A stretch of DNA of 16,157 nucleotides from an uncultured Ancrocorticia sp. (GCA_905373325.1 CAJPTB010000005.1:1-16157); one strand, 5' to 3'; positions 7,122 through 14,253 are shown, counted from the stretch's first letter. Translations and numbers: made by a program. The notes: generated by a model from the letters alone, not told the origin.

Positions 7122-9102
7122 CGACCGTCGTCACATCGGAGGGCGTCGGCTTCTTGCCCGCCTTCACGTTGGCGAGCATGAGCACCCGCGATCCGCGCAT
7201 GTCGATGACGACGTCGGACCCCGTTCCCTCGGCGTCGAAATCGCCCGCCGCGAGCGCCTTGACCTGGCTCGGATCGATTCCCGCGGCGCGAATGTCGTAG
7301 GGCGCGATGCGATAGACCGGGAGGGCACCCTTCGGCTCGTCGTCGGTGATGAGCCACGCGGCGGGCCTTCCGCTGCGGTCCTTGCCGACCACCATGACGT
7401 CCGTGAGGCGGCCGCCGCCGAAGTCCCCCGCTGCGACGACGCCGTCGATCCCGCTCGCCAGCGGGCCGTTCGCGCCGCCTTCGCCGCCGACCAGGCCTTT
7501 GAGGCCGTGGACGGGCCACGGCTTGTCCCTGGTCAGTCCGTGTTTGGACACGTGAAGATAGACGCTCGTCGTGCCGTCGGCCCACACAACGAGGAGGTCG
7601 TCCCTCTTGTGGTCGCCGTCCGGGCTGAAGTCGCCGCCGATGATCTGGCGTGCCTGAACCCATTCGAGCGGATCGTGGGGGTTGAGATGCATCAGCCGGC
7701 GGGACCCTCCCGAGCCCGGGTCCTGGAGCATCATGACTTTCCCGTCCTGCCCAAGGGCGACGAGGTCGTCCTGGCCCGAGCCGTCGAGGTCCGCGGTCGT
7801 GAGCATCCGCGGCGGCAGGTTCGACGACGACGACCCGCGCGAGACCCTCCGCGAGGCCATGAACGGGAACGTGAGGCTGCCCGAGCCCAGGAAGACGTCC
7901 ATCGTCCCGTTGCGCCAGGAGACGACGAGGTCGTCGGCGCCGTCCACGGCGCCGAAGTTGCCGGCCGCCATGAGCCGCGCGCCGCTCCAGTCGCCGGCTT
8001 TCGACATGTCGAAGGCCTCGGCCTTCGCGATGAGCTCGGTGACGAATCCGGACATGCGCACGCCCACGGATTCGTCGTCGGTGTATCCGCCGCCGTCCTG
8101 GCCGCCGCCCGTGACGGCGACCATGCACCACTTGGTCACGCCGTTGACCGTCTTCGGAACGAGCCACGGCCCGCCGGAGACGCCGCTGGCCATTCCGGAG
8201 CATTTGATGTTGAAGAAAGACGTGCCCGCTTCCTGGTACTCGGAGGTCGAGTTGAGGCAGTGGCGGGGGTAGGCGGCGGTGTACGTCGAATTGCTGGAGT
8301 CGTCGGCCGGGTAGCCGACGATCTCCACCTTCGGCTGGGCGATCTGCGCGTCGAGGGAGATGTCGAACCCGCCCGTCACCTCTTGGATCGTTTGGTTGGC
8401 GACGTTCGGGGCGACGCTGAGGACGGCGACGTCGTAGGCGACGCCGTCGTCGCCCTCGCTCTCGTAACGGGGGTCGATGTGGATGGTGGAACCGGACATC
8501 TCCCAGACTCCGTACGGCGTTCGAGCCCGGCCGTTCACCCACGAGAATTGGGGGATGAACACGACCGACTGGGCGTTGACGTTGTACCAGCAGTGCGCGG
8601 CGGAGACGACGATCGTCCCCGAAGCCGAATTGACGACGGAGCCGGAGCATGTGTGGTACTCGGCCGTCGAGCGCGGCCCCGTGCGGTAGAAGAAGGTTCC
8701 CGTCTGCGGCAGTCCGATGAAGTTCTCGCCGACGCCCACCGGCCCCTCGCCGAGTTGGACGTTCGAAAGCTTGGGGTCCTTTAGGGCCGAAGCGGGCAGT
8801 TGGGTCGCCTGGGCCGACGGCTGCCTCTGCCCAGGCTGCTTTTGCTGGCCCGGCTGATTCGACGACGGCGGATCGGCCTGGTCCGGGTGAGCGCCCCTGA
8901 CCGCTTGGGCGAGCCTGTCCTTGGTCCAGAAGCCGTTGCCGCCCACATGGCCCTTGGCGCGGGAGTCGAGGGCGACCCGCCCGCCTTCCGAAAGCGGACG
9001 AGGCACAGGCGGCTTGAGAATGGGGCGGGAGCAGCCCGCCAGCATGAGGCATGCGCACACCACGGCGAGCACGATCCGCCTGCAGCCTGTGATTCTCGCC
9101 AT
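7111..9102 (-). CDS. Trypsin-like serine protease lipoprotein with FG-GAP/VCBS repeats
   Basis: 663 residues. Lipobox LAGC with Cys24 marks an exported lipoprotein. A Gln/Pro-rich spacer (75-105) separates the anchor from an S1-type protease domain (about 120-360). The catalytic triad is visible: His170 in SAAHCW, Asp224 in AYDVAVL and Ser309 in GVSGGPW, with likely disulfides Cys152-Cys171 and Cys282-Cys301. From about 378 come five repeats of the type AAGDF...DDLVV followed by a strand (near 379, 436, 488, 557 and 618), which fit FG-GAP/VCBS beta-propeller blades, a fold often used for binding. Inferred role: cell-surface proteolysis with a propeller that positions substrate. ATG 9102 has AGGAGG upstream. 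It may be co-transcribed with the lipoprotein gene 300 bases downstream. Natural substrate unknown. Confidence 0.93.
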   Translation of the reverse strand: MARITGCRRIVLAVVCACLMLAGCSRPILKPPVPRPLSEGGRVALDSRAKGHVGGNGFWTKDRLAQAVRGAHPDQADPPSSNQPGQQKQPGQRQPSAQATQLPASALKDPKLSNVQLGEGPVGVGENFIGLPQTGTFFYRTGPRSTAEYHTCSGSVVNSASGTIVVSAAHCWYNVNAQSVVFIPQFSWVNGRARTPYGVWEMSGSTIHIDPRYESEGDDGVAYDVAVLSVAPNVANQTIQEVTGGFDISLDAQIAQPKVEIVGYPADDSSNSTYTAAYPRHCLNSTSEYQEAGTSFFNIKCSGMASGVSGGPWLVPKTVNGVTKWCMVAVTGGGQDGGGYTDDESVGVRMSGFVTELIAKAEAFDMSKAGDWSGARLMAAGNFGAVDGADDLVVSWRNGTMDVFLGSGSLTFPFMASRRVSRGSSSSNLPPRMLTTADLDGSGQDDLVALGQDGKVMMLQDPGSGGSRRLMHLNPHDPLEWVQARQIIGGDFSPDGDHKRDDLLVVWADGTTSVYLHVSKHGLTRDKPWPVHGLKGLVGGEGGANGPLASGIDGVVAAGDFGGGRLTDVMVVGKDRSGRPAAWLITDDEPKGALPVYRIAPYDIRAAGIDPSQVKALAAGDFDAEGTGSDVVIDMRGSRVLMLANVKAGKKPTPSDVTTVVSR

Positions 9103-9557
9103 CTACCCTCCTGTTTGGACGCCGCTGGCTTCAACGTCGCGCATGCCCGAGGAATTCCCCGGCAGCGCGCGTCGGCTTCGCAAAGCGAATTCGCGGCGTC
9201 GTGCGGCGATGCCTTCCCAGCGATCTATTCTAGGCCTCCCCTCGACCCGCCGACGCCTCTCCCTTGGGTTTGCGTGTCTCCCTCAGGCTGCGCGTCTTGC
9301 GCGCCCCCTTTTGGCCTCCACTCCCTCTCTCGGTCTGCGCACCCTTTCTTGATTTGCGCCCTCTCGGTCTGCGCACCCTTCTTGACCTGCCTCCCTTCTT
9401 GACCTGCCTCCCTTCTTGACCTGCGCCCCCTTTCTTAGTCTGCACCCCTTGGCCGGTGCGCCTTCGGAGCGGCGGTTTTCTCTGGCCGAAACGAGCGTGC
9501 AAAATATCCTTGGTTGCTGTCACACCGAAGCAACGCACCGACCGTCTGGAGCCCTCA
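9103..9557. other. 455-base divergent intergenic region
   Basis: This region separates the leftward protease gene from the rightward small membrane protein gene, so it should hold promoters for both. It contains the AGGAGG site of the protease, a pyrimidine-rich repeat array (9327-9447), and GGAG six bases before the GTG at 9558. No RNA gene or protein gene was found. Confidence 0.6.
9327..9447. repeat. Pyrimidine-rich degenerate tandem repeat, about 17-bp unit
   Basis: Exact copies of CTTGACCTGCCTCCCTT lie at 9381-9397 and 9398-9414, followed by a near copy at 9415-9432. Flanking copies are more diverged and spaced 15-19 bases. A longer unit beginning CTCTCGGTCTGCGCACCCTT occurs at 9327 and again at 9361. 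The plus strand is almost all pyrimidine between TGC cores. Every core copy contains TTGACC, similar to a -35 hexamer. Confidence 0.85.
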
Positions 9558-9845
9558 GTGTTCTTCAACAACTTTGTGAGCGTCTTGCAGCTCATCGCCT
9601 CGCCGCTGTTCTTCGCGACGGCGGCGGTCGCGTCTGTCTTCCTCACCGTGGCGCTCGTGAGGCTGTTCGGGGCGCAACGCAAGCTGGCCCGGGCTCGCAG
9701 ACTTCTGATCGAGGCGGACCTTGCCGAACGCGGCGTCGAGCCGGCCGGAAAGCCTGATCGCAAGGGCGGAACGACGGGCAAAAGTCCGAGGTCAGGAGCC
9801 GAGCAAAAGGCCGACGACGGGAAAGCGGAGCCTGCCGACGGCTGA
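9558..9845 (+). CDS. Small single-pass membrane protein, hypothetical
   Basis: 95 residues from GTG 9558, selected because GGAG lies six bases upstream; an in-frame ATG at 9456 would add 34 residues with no ribosome binding site and no protein-like character. Residues 10-36 form one transmembrane helix (VLQLIASPLFFATAAVASVFLTVALV). A basic segment with RKLARARR (41-48) is cytoplasmic by the positive-inside rule. The C-terminal 40 residues are charged and disordered (Lys, Asp, Glu, Gly, Pro). No family is recognised. It stands alone, divergent from the protease and convergent with the toxin operon, with a hairpin over its stop codon. A role cannot be assigned. Confidence 0.65.
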   Translation: MFFNNFVSVLQLIASPLFFATAAVASVFLTVALVRLFGAQRKLARARRLLIEADLAERGVEPAGKPDRKGGTTGKSPRSGAEQKADDGKAEPADG

Positions 9846-9858
9846 GTCCGCCGTCGGC
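9834..9858. terminator. Hairpin over the stop of the small membrane protein gene
   Basis: GCCGACGG (9834-9841) pairs perfectly with CCGTCGGC (9851-9858) over a 9-base loop that includes the TGA stop. A second fold, TCCGCC/GGCGGA at 9847-9861, competes with it. Neither strand has a U-tract. Its place between convergent genes suggests a U-less bidirectional terminator. Confidence 0.4.
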
Positions 9859-9903
9859 GGAGCGGGTCCGAATCCGCGCCAGGACGCCCGCATGCTCTTG
9901 GCA

Positions 9904-9920
9904 GAGTGCTTCAGGCACTC
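9904..9920 (-). terminator. Hairpin at the end of the toxin operon
   Basis: GAGTGC (9904-9909) and GCACTC (9915-9920) form a perfect 6-bp stem with a 5-base loop, overlapping the stop codon of the last operon gene. No T-run follows on the minus strand, so termination activity is inferred only from position. Confidence 0.35.
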
Positions 9921-10887
9921 AGTAGGGCGACTCCAAGCCCATCGACTCGTAGTGCCTGCGCAGATCCTCGAGCGTCACGCCTGTGCCGATCGGCTCGGTC
10001 CACCGAGCACAGTTTTCGCGAGAAAAATGGTCAATGGGCTCGTCCCAGAATTCCATCATGTTGCGGCAGGCAGATGTCGCGGCCTCCGTCTTCTTTTGAG
10101 CCGGGGTGAGTCTTTTGTAGTCGATCCTTTGCTCGCCTTCGGCCATGGGGAACAGGCCTTCTCGCCAGCTAGGGTCTTTCCACCACACTTCGCCGCTCCA
10201 CTTGACAGGGGTCAGGACCTCACGAAGCGCCCCCGTGCCCGGCCGTGTGCCGTACCGCGCTTCTTCATCCGGCCACCGTTCGACGTAGATCGTCCTGAGC
10301 CTCCCATGCTCTGTCTGCTGCGGGCGCTCCACTTCGTCTCCGATCTCCAGGAAATCGCCGTCTTCGTAGCGCCACATGTCCACATCGACCCAAACGGACG
10401 GCACACGGGCATAGCGGGCATGCGTCGAAGCGGCCCACGGCAGGCCGTCGGACCGGAGGGCAAGCCAGATTTCGCCGTCGCTCGCGAATTCGAGGGCGAA
10501 ACGCCGCTCGCCCACGACCTCGTGGCGGTCTTCGATCCAGCCTTCGAGGACGTTTCCCTGCCTGTCCGCCAAGGCTCGGCACAGGTCTATCGGCATGAAC
10601 CAGCCCAGTTCGCAAGGGACGTCGGGCACAGGAGCGGGGATCCGCGGCGGCGGGTCCACGATTCCGTAAAGGCCGCGCATGTGGGCGTCTACTCGCGCCA
10701 CCTCTTCGCGTTCGGCTTCACTGAGCCGGCTCCAATCGAGCATCCCGTCTTCGAAACGCACAGGAAAGCGATCGTCGAAGAGGAACCACGGCTCTTCCTC
10801 GACCCATATCCGATTGCCTTCAAAGACGCCGTTGACGGCGACGGCGTCGCCTGTGCGCCTCTCCGGCGTTTCTTCATTGTGAGACAT
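9919..10887 (-). CDS. Acidic protein of unknown family, last gene of toxin operon
   Basis: 322 residues from ATG 10887 (MSHNEETPE). An in-frame ATG at 10989 overlaps the previous stop as ATGA and would add 34 residues, but those codons are atypical (ATA, AGG, CGA) and no ribosome binding site precedes it; the 10887 start has only a distant AAAGGG. The start is therefore uncertain. The protein is strongly acidic and rich in Trp and Arg, with no signal peptide or membrane helix, so it is probably cytoplasmic. Visible blocks include EEEPWFLFDDRFPVRF near the start, a central GWFMPIDLCRALADRQGN and a C-terminal EDLRRHYESMG. I recognise no domain. Being distal to an ART toxin and acidic, it could be an immunity protein. 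It could also be an unrelated cargo gene, since its GC content is higher than that of the toxin. Confidence 0.75.
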   Translation of the reverse strand: MSHNEETPERRTGDAVAVNGVFEGNRIWVEEEPWFLFDDRFPVRFEDGMLDWSRLSEAEREEVARVDAHMRGLYGIVDPPPRIPAPVPDVPCELGWFMPIDLCRALADRQGNVLEGWIEDRHEVVGERRFALEFASDGEIWLALRSDGLPWAASTHARYARVPSVWVDVDMWRYEDGDFLEIGDEVERPQQTEHGRLRTIYVERWPDEEARYGTRPGTGALREVLTPVKWSGEVWWKDPSWREGLFPMAEGEQRIDYKRLTPAQKKTEAATSACRNMMEFWDEPIDHFSRENCARWTEPIGTGVTLEDLRRHYESMGLESPY

Positions 10888-10985
10888 GCCGCACACTTTC
10901 CCTTTCATTCGAATGATCCGAACTCGCTTCGACTTCCGCCATCCGGGCCCGGCCAGCCTGATCGCCGCCGTCTGGGCAAGTCCTA

Positions 10986-11489
10986 TCATTCAAGCGGAGA
11001 AGTGAAGCGATCGCAATACTCCTTCGGAACGGCCAGTCCCTTGTCTTTTGCCTGATCTTTTGCCTCCGGAATCATCGCAGCGACCATGGCAATCACCTCG
11101 TCCGGATCGATTCCCATGGACACAGGCTGCCCGCTCTCATCGATGATCCATTCTTCGTAAACTCTCACGTTGAGATCGTCGAGCGTCTCGACTGGATAGC
11201 CTCGGAATATCCTGCCCGGTGCGTACGTGATTTCCTCCGCTTCAGGCATTCCCGAAAACGCACCGATGTCACGTCCGGTGCGTCCGACCATCACACCGAG
11301 GTCCGACGTCGAAAAGCCGGCGGTGGCAATCGCCATGTCAACCGACGCGGCGGTGATCAGTCGCGTCGCCACATCGACGGCACCGAGGTCGGCGGGGTGG
11401 ATCCATCCACGGAAACTCACTCCCGGAACGGGAGGAAGGCGAAGAAGGATCTCAATAAAAGAATCGAGATTCGAATTGTCGCTCGACAT
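10986..11489 (-). CDS. Small protein with ART-like motif order, in immunity position
   Basis: 167 residues from ATG 11489, chosen because AAGGAG lies 7 bases upstream; an ATG 13 codons earlier has no such site. No signal peptide or membrane segment is seen. The order of motifs resembles an ADP-ribosyltransferase fold: SFRG with Arg27, then FSTS (59-62), then a Glu cluster PEAEE (82-86) running into ITYAPGRIF, then a final strand ending in YEEW (111-114). In ARTs these positions correspond to the NAD-binding Arg, the STS motif and the ExE/PG loop. Spacing between STS and Glu is short (about 24 residues), so this may be a compact, degenerate or unrelated fold. It starts 61 bases after the toxin stop, where immunity genes usually sit. 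Alternatives are a second small effector domain, a catalytically dead decoy, or a plain immunity protein with chance similarity. Confidence 0.8.
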   Translation of the reverse strand: MSSDNSNLDSFIEILLRLPPVPGVSFRGWIHPADLGAVDVATRLITAASVDMAIATAGFSTSDLGVMVGRTGRDIGAFSGMPEAEEITYAPGRIFRGYPVETLDDLNVRVYEEWIIDESGQPVSMGIDPDEVIAMVAAMIPEAKDQAKDKGLAVPKEYCDRFTSPLE

Positions 11490-11550
11490 TTTCAAGCTCC
11501 TTTCACGCAAATAATCAAGCGAAGACATTCAAAACGTCTTCGAAACATCA

Positions 11551-13242
11551 TTACCCCTTCCTCTCCTCCACCATAGTGACTCTCCATCCCTTACGGCCAT
11601 AAAATTCATCCTGAACCATATCAAGGATCTTGAAGTCTGTTCCAGGCAAGAAAACATGCTCGGCCTGTGTTTCATATGCGGAGAGAGATTCAATGGTGGG
11701 AACCGTGCTGCCTTTGATTGTAAAATAGACTGGGACTTCGCCAGCCGCATTTCCTTTCATGGCTATGTTCTGCATCATTTTGGCAACCGAACGTTTGCGT
11801 GACGCAGAGAGGAAGGCAGGGTCCGAGAAGGTTTTGTCCCTTAACATGGCATCAATTAACTCTCGAGGAAGTGTCGTGCCTCGATAGAGATCGACCGGTT
11901 GAGAATACGAAGGGAGCCGGTTGATGCCTTCTTTTGCGTCATCAACCAGTTTTTGCACTTCATCCATTCTGCCATCACGTAAGGCTCCGTTCATCTCATT
12001 GTACCCCTGGTTTGTAGTGTAGTAATGAATAGCCCTAATCGAGTCGGCGGACAGGCCGGGGTTTGCTTCGGCAAACCTGCGCACCCAATCGTCCACCAGC
12101 TTTTTCCACTCCTCTCTCGTCAAGCCCTCTCGCTCCGCTTTCCGGAAATCCTTCGGAGCTTCGCCGACACCCTCAAGGTTAAGCTTGTCGAGTCTTTTCA
12201 CTTCGTCTGCGGCGCCATCCACGCCTCGAGCTGCGCGTCCAACGTCGGCGAGGTCGTCGGCGTGCGTACCGAGCTTCGCCAAGATCGACGACGACTTTGT
12301 AGCGGCTGTGCCCGTCCCGGCCGTGGCGAGTGTCATGACAACGTCTGGAATCAAATGGCCGATGGCCCGTGCAGGATCGTCAGCCCAGGTATCCCAATCG
12401 AGAACGCTTTTGCCGATCTCGATTCCAACGCCGAAGGGGTCTTCTTTCAAGGCTTTAAAGAAGGCCAGGGCCGTCTCACCATCGATCTGTTTTTTCGCGG
12501 CAAACTCCTCAAAGGTCAATTCCCCGCTGAGAAGGGGATACACGAATTCTATCGGCATGAAAATCGGGTTTAGTTTCGCAACCAACAAGGCCACATCGCC
12601 AAGCGACTCGAGTGCGCCGTAGATGATTCCCCCTAGGAAATCCAAACCGGTTTCGATCCAGTTTCGCTTATTGGGGGCGCCCTCGCATGAGCCTCTCAGC
12701 AGATCGGCGCAGGTTTGAGCCGCAGCCTCAAGGCCGGCTATCGCCTCGTTGAAAGTCGAGACAGCTTGCTGCCGGATCGGTTCGCCAGGATCGGAAAACG
12801 GTTCAATCGTCAGATCGAAAGTTCCCGGGCCGTTCTTAGCTTCCCACTCTCTTTTTTCCCTTTTTCCCCGTTCCACATCAGCGTCATAGTCTTTGCGAGC
12901 CTGTTCGCTGACGCGATTGCCTTCCTCGTAATCGGTCTTGCACTGCGCCGCCGTACGCTGAGCATCTTCGAGGGCCGTGGCGTAAGCGTCAAGGCCTTCT
13001 GCCGCACTTGAGAAACCGTTGGCGGCCTGCTGCCATCTTCCGGGCTCCACCGAAAACTTTTCCCGAAAGCGATCGGCCGCGCGGCCGGTCCACCCGTCCG
13101 TCGAGAGCGAAGACAACGAGTCTGCGATGGTCCGGTACTGCCCCGAAAGGGTGCGCATCTCCGCAGTCTTCGCCCGAATAGCCGAGGGGTCGCCTGAAAC
13201 AGTGAAATCTGGCGCACCTGAGTGTTTAGCTCCCAACGTCAA
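11551..13242 (-). CDS. T7SS-type polymorphic toxin with C-terminal ADP-ribosyltransferase domain
   Basis: 563 residues. The N-terminal 190 residues are helical with a central Trp51-Thr-Gly53 turn (SLSTDGWTGRAADRFREKF), the T7SS targeting region of actinobacterial polymorphic toxins. The middle (195-325) has two hydrophobic stretches (about 200-238 and 296-325) and may aid translocation. Residues 390-560 resemble ADPrib_exo_Tox ARTs: IHYYTTNQGYNEMN (405-418), LYRG with Arg454, FLSAS (477-481) in place of STS, then ETQAEHVFLPGTDF with Gln526 and Glu528 at the Q/ExE site, and a closing strand to Glu560. Inferred role: NAD-dependent modification of a target in a rival or host cell. The start is TTG, either 13242 or 13236; the second has better spacing from GGAAGG and differs by two residues (numbering here from 13242). 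It overlaps the upstream gene, so translation is probably coupled. The DNA is AT-richer than the flanks. Confidence 0.92.
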   Translation of the reverse strand: MTLGAKHSGAPDFTVSGDPSAIRAKTAEMRTLSGQYRTIADSLSSLSTDGWTGRAADRFREKFSVEPGRWQQAANGFSSAAEGLDAYATALEDAQRTAAQCKTDYEEGNRVSEQARKDYDADVERGKREKREWEAKNGPGTFDLTIEPFSDPGEPIRQQAVSTFNEAIAGLEAAAQTCADLLRGSCEGAPNKRNWIETGLDFLGGIIYGALESLGDVALLVAKLNPIFMPIEFVYPLLSGELTFEEFAAKKQIDGETALAFFKALKEDPFGVGIEIGKSVLDWDTWADDPARAIGHLIPDVVMTLATAGTGTAATKSSSILAKLGTHADDLADVGRAARGVDGAADEVKRLDKLNLEGVGEAPKDFRKAEREGLTREEWKKLVDDWVRRFAEANPGLSADSIRAIHYYTTNQGYNEMNGALRDGRMDEVQKLVDDAKEGINRLPSYSQPVDLYRGTTLPRELIDAMLRDKTFSDPAFLSASRKRSVAKMMQNIAMKGNAAGEVPVYFTIKGSTVPTIESLSAYETQAEHVFLPGTDFKILDMVQDEFYGRKGWRVTMVEERKG

Positions 13243-13579
13243 CGCCTTCCAATAGATTTGACGTTTCTAAGCGACCCGTCGCATCTACGAACTTTTGCAT
13301 GCGTTCTTTCGCCTTGTTGTCGAATTCCGCATAGTTCATCGCGACCTTTCCGAGCCGCCCGGCGACCTCCTCGATATCGTCAGTCATATCGTTTATCCCG
13401 CGTTCCCATCGATCTTGGAACTCGTCGATCGCGTCCCACACGACGTCGTTGGCTACGTCATTCTCTTTGGGAACATAGTCTTTAATATCGTGATCTTTCT
13501 TTTGTTTGACAATATCTGTAGCTGCTTTAGAGCCGTTGATAAGCGACTCTATATCCACCTCAAAATCGTAGCTAGGCAT
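13226..13579 (-). CDS. WXG100-like T7SS protein with YxxxD motif
   Basis: 117 residues. After an N-terminal part ending near residue 45, two helices flank Trp58 in FQDRWERG (54-61, a WxxG version of the WXG turn), and the second helix carries Tyr83-Ala-Glu-Phe-Asp87, matching the YxxxD/E T7SS export signal. No signal peptide is present, as expected for T7SS substrates. ATG 13579 has AAGGA 8 bases upstream and lies 12 bases after the preceding gene; its stop overlaps the toxin start. Inferred role: a partner that pairs with another small protein or with the toxin N-terminus to guide export. Assignment to the superfamily rests on size, helix pattern and motif, and on its neighbours. Confidence 0.82.
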   Translation of the reverse strand: MPSYDFEVDIESLINGSKAATDIVKQKKDHDIKDYVPKENDVANDVVWDAIDEFQDRWERGINDMTDDIEEVAGRLGKVAMNYAEFDNKAKERMQKFVDATGRLETSNLLEGVDVGS

Positions 13580-13591
13580 TTTTCAGGTCCT

Positions 13592-13891
13592 TCAGTTGAG
13601 TACGGCGACATTGCGTACCTCGGCTTGATGCCCAAGTTCGTTTATGTCGTATAGGGCTTTGGCAGCCTCATCTAAAGCGTCCGTCAAAGCGTTTGTGCGG
13701 GCTTTCAAACGTTCGTCAAAGCTGAGCTGCGCCTGCCGAGAATCAGATTTCTCGCTCCAGCCCGCGATATGGGCTTCGGTTTTCGTTCGCGCATCGGATA
13801 TCAGCCTCCCGACGTCCGCACTCATGTTCTTGACCGCGTCCTCCAAGTCGGTCAGTGAGGATTCGCTGTACTTAAAGGTCCTTTTGCTCAT
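13592..13891 (-). CDS. WXG100-like small helical T7SS protein
   Basis: 99 residues, predicted as a helical hairpin: helix 1 about 10-43, a turn with Gly44-Trp45 (GWSEKSDSR), helix 2 about 50-85. Near the end of helix 2 is Tyr81-Asp-Ile-Asn-Glu85, a YxxxE match to the T7SS export signal. The canonical Gly two residues after Trp is absent (WSE). ATG 13891 has GGGAGG six bases upstream and overlaps the previous stop codon as ATGA, so translation is coupled. Inferred role: export partner or chaperone of the toxin or of the adjacent small proteins. Confidence 0.8.
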   Translation of the reverse strand: MSKRTFKYSESSLTDLEDAVKNMSADVGRLISDARTKTEAHIAGWSEKSDSRQAQLSFDERLKARTNALTDALDEAAKALYDINELGHQAEVRNVAVLN

Positions 13892-14220
13892 TGCGCGCCT
13901 CCCATCAATGCTGCTATGTCGGAATAGACCGAAGAAAAATCCTCAGCAGACTTTGCGTCGGTCTGCGCCGTCGTGGAGTCAACGGCGGCCAAGGCCTTGG
14001 AATAGTTTCCGAGGCCTGGGGGGAAAGGCTTCGCAGCTTCAAACCAACTTTTGATTCCCTCCCCAAAGGTTGCGATTGCCGAAAAGGAGAGGGGCTCTAA
14101 GCGTTCCTTTAGCCCTTCGCCAAAATTCTTCAAACGATCCGACAAGTCGTTGGCCGTTTCTTTGACGGCATGTGCGGCTTCGGTCTGCGCCCCGAGGGTG
14201 AGGCCGACTTCTGTACCCAT
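13888..14220 (-). CDS. First gene of T7SS toxin operon, WXG100-like small protein
   Basis: 110 residues, largely helical, no signal peptide. A single Trp59 in GIKSWFEAAKPF sits near the centre, but there is no WXG turn, and the Pro/Gly stretch PFPPGLGN (65-72) separates the helices. Its C-terminal helix has no clear YxxxD/E. It is therefore a more divergent member, assigned chiefly because it is the first gene of an operon of similar small proteins and overlaps the next gene by four bases (ATGA). AAAGGA lies about 12 bases before ATG 14220. A role as a toxin-specific targeting protein, like the Lap proteins described for firmicute LXG toxins, is an inference. Confidence 0.75.
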   Translation of the reverse strand: MGTEVGLTLGAQTEAAHAVKETANDLSDRLKNFGEGLKERLEPLSFSAIATFGEGIKSWFEAAKPFPPGLGNYSKALAAVDSTTAQTDAKSAEDFSSVYSDIAALMGGAQ

Positions 14221-14253
14221 GAGTAATCACGTTCCTTTCGAAATGTGGTTGGC

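Noticed and set aside
7507..8784. 425-codon plus-strand open frame
   Set aside because: Antisense to the protease; the product is Arg/Val/Asp-rich without domains, as expected of a mirror frame in GC-rich DNA.
7085..9058. 657-codon minus-strand open frame overlapping the protease
   Set aside because: It is a second frame on the same strand as the protease; the translation is dominated by Arg, Gly and Pro, whereas the other frame has a full catalytic triad.
9327..9447. CRISPR array
   Set aside because: Repeat units abut each other with no unique spacers, vary in length from 15 to 19 bases, and no cas genes are nearby.
9721..11055. 444-codon plus-strand open frame
   Set aside because: It overlaps the small membrane protein in another frame and runs antisense to the distal toxin-operon gene; no ribosome binding site or recognisable domain.
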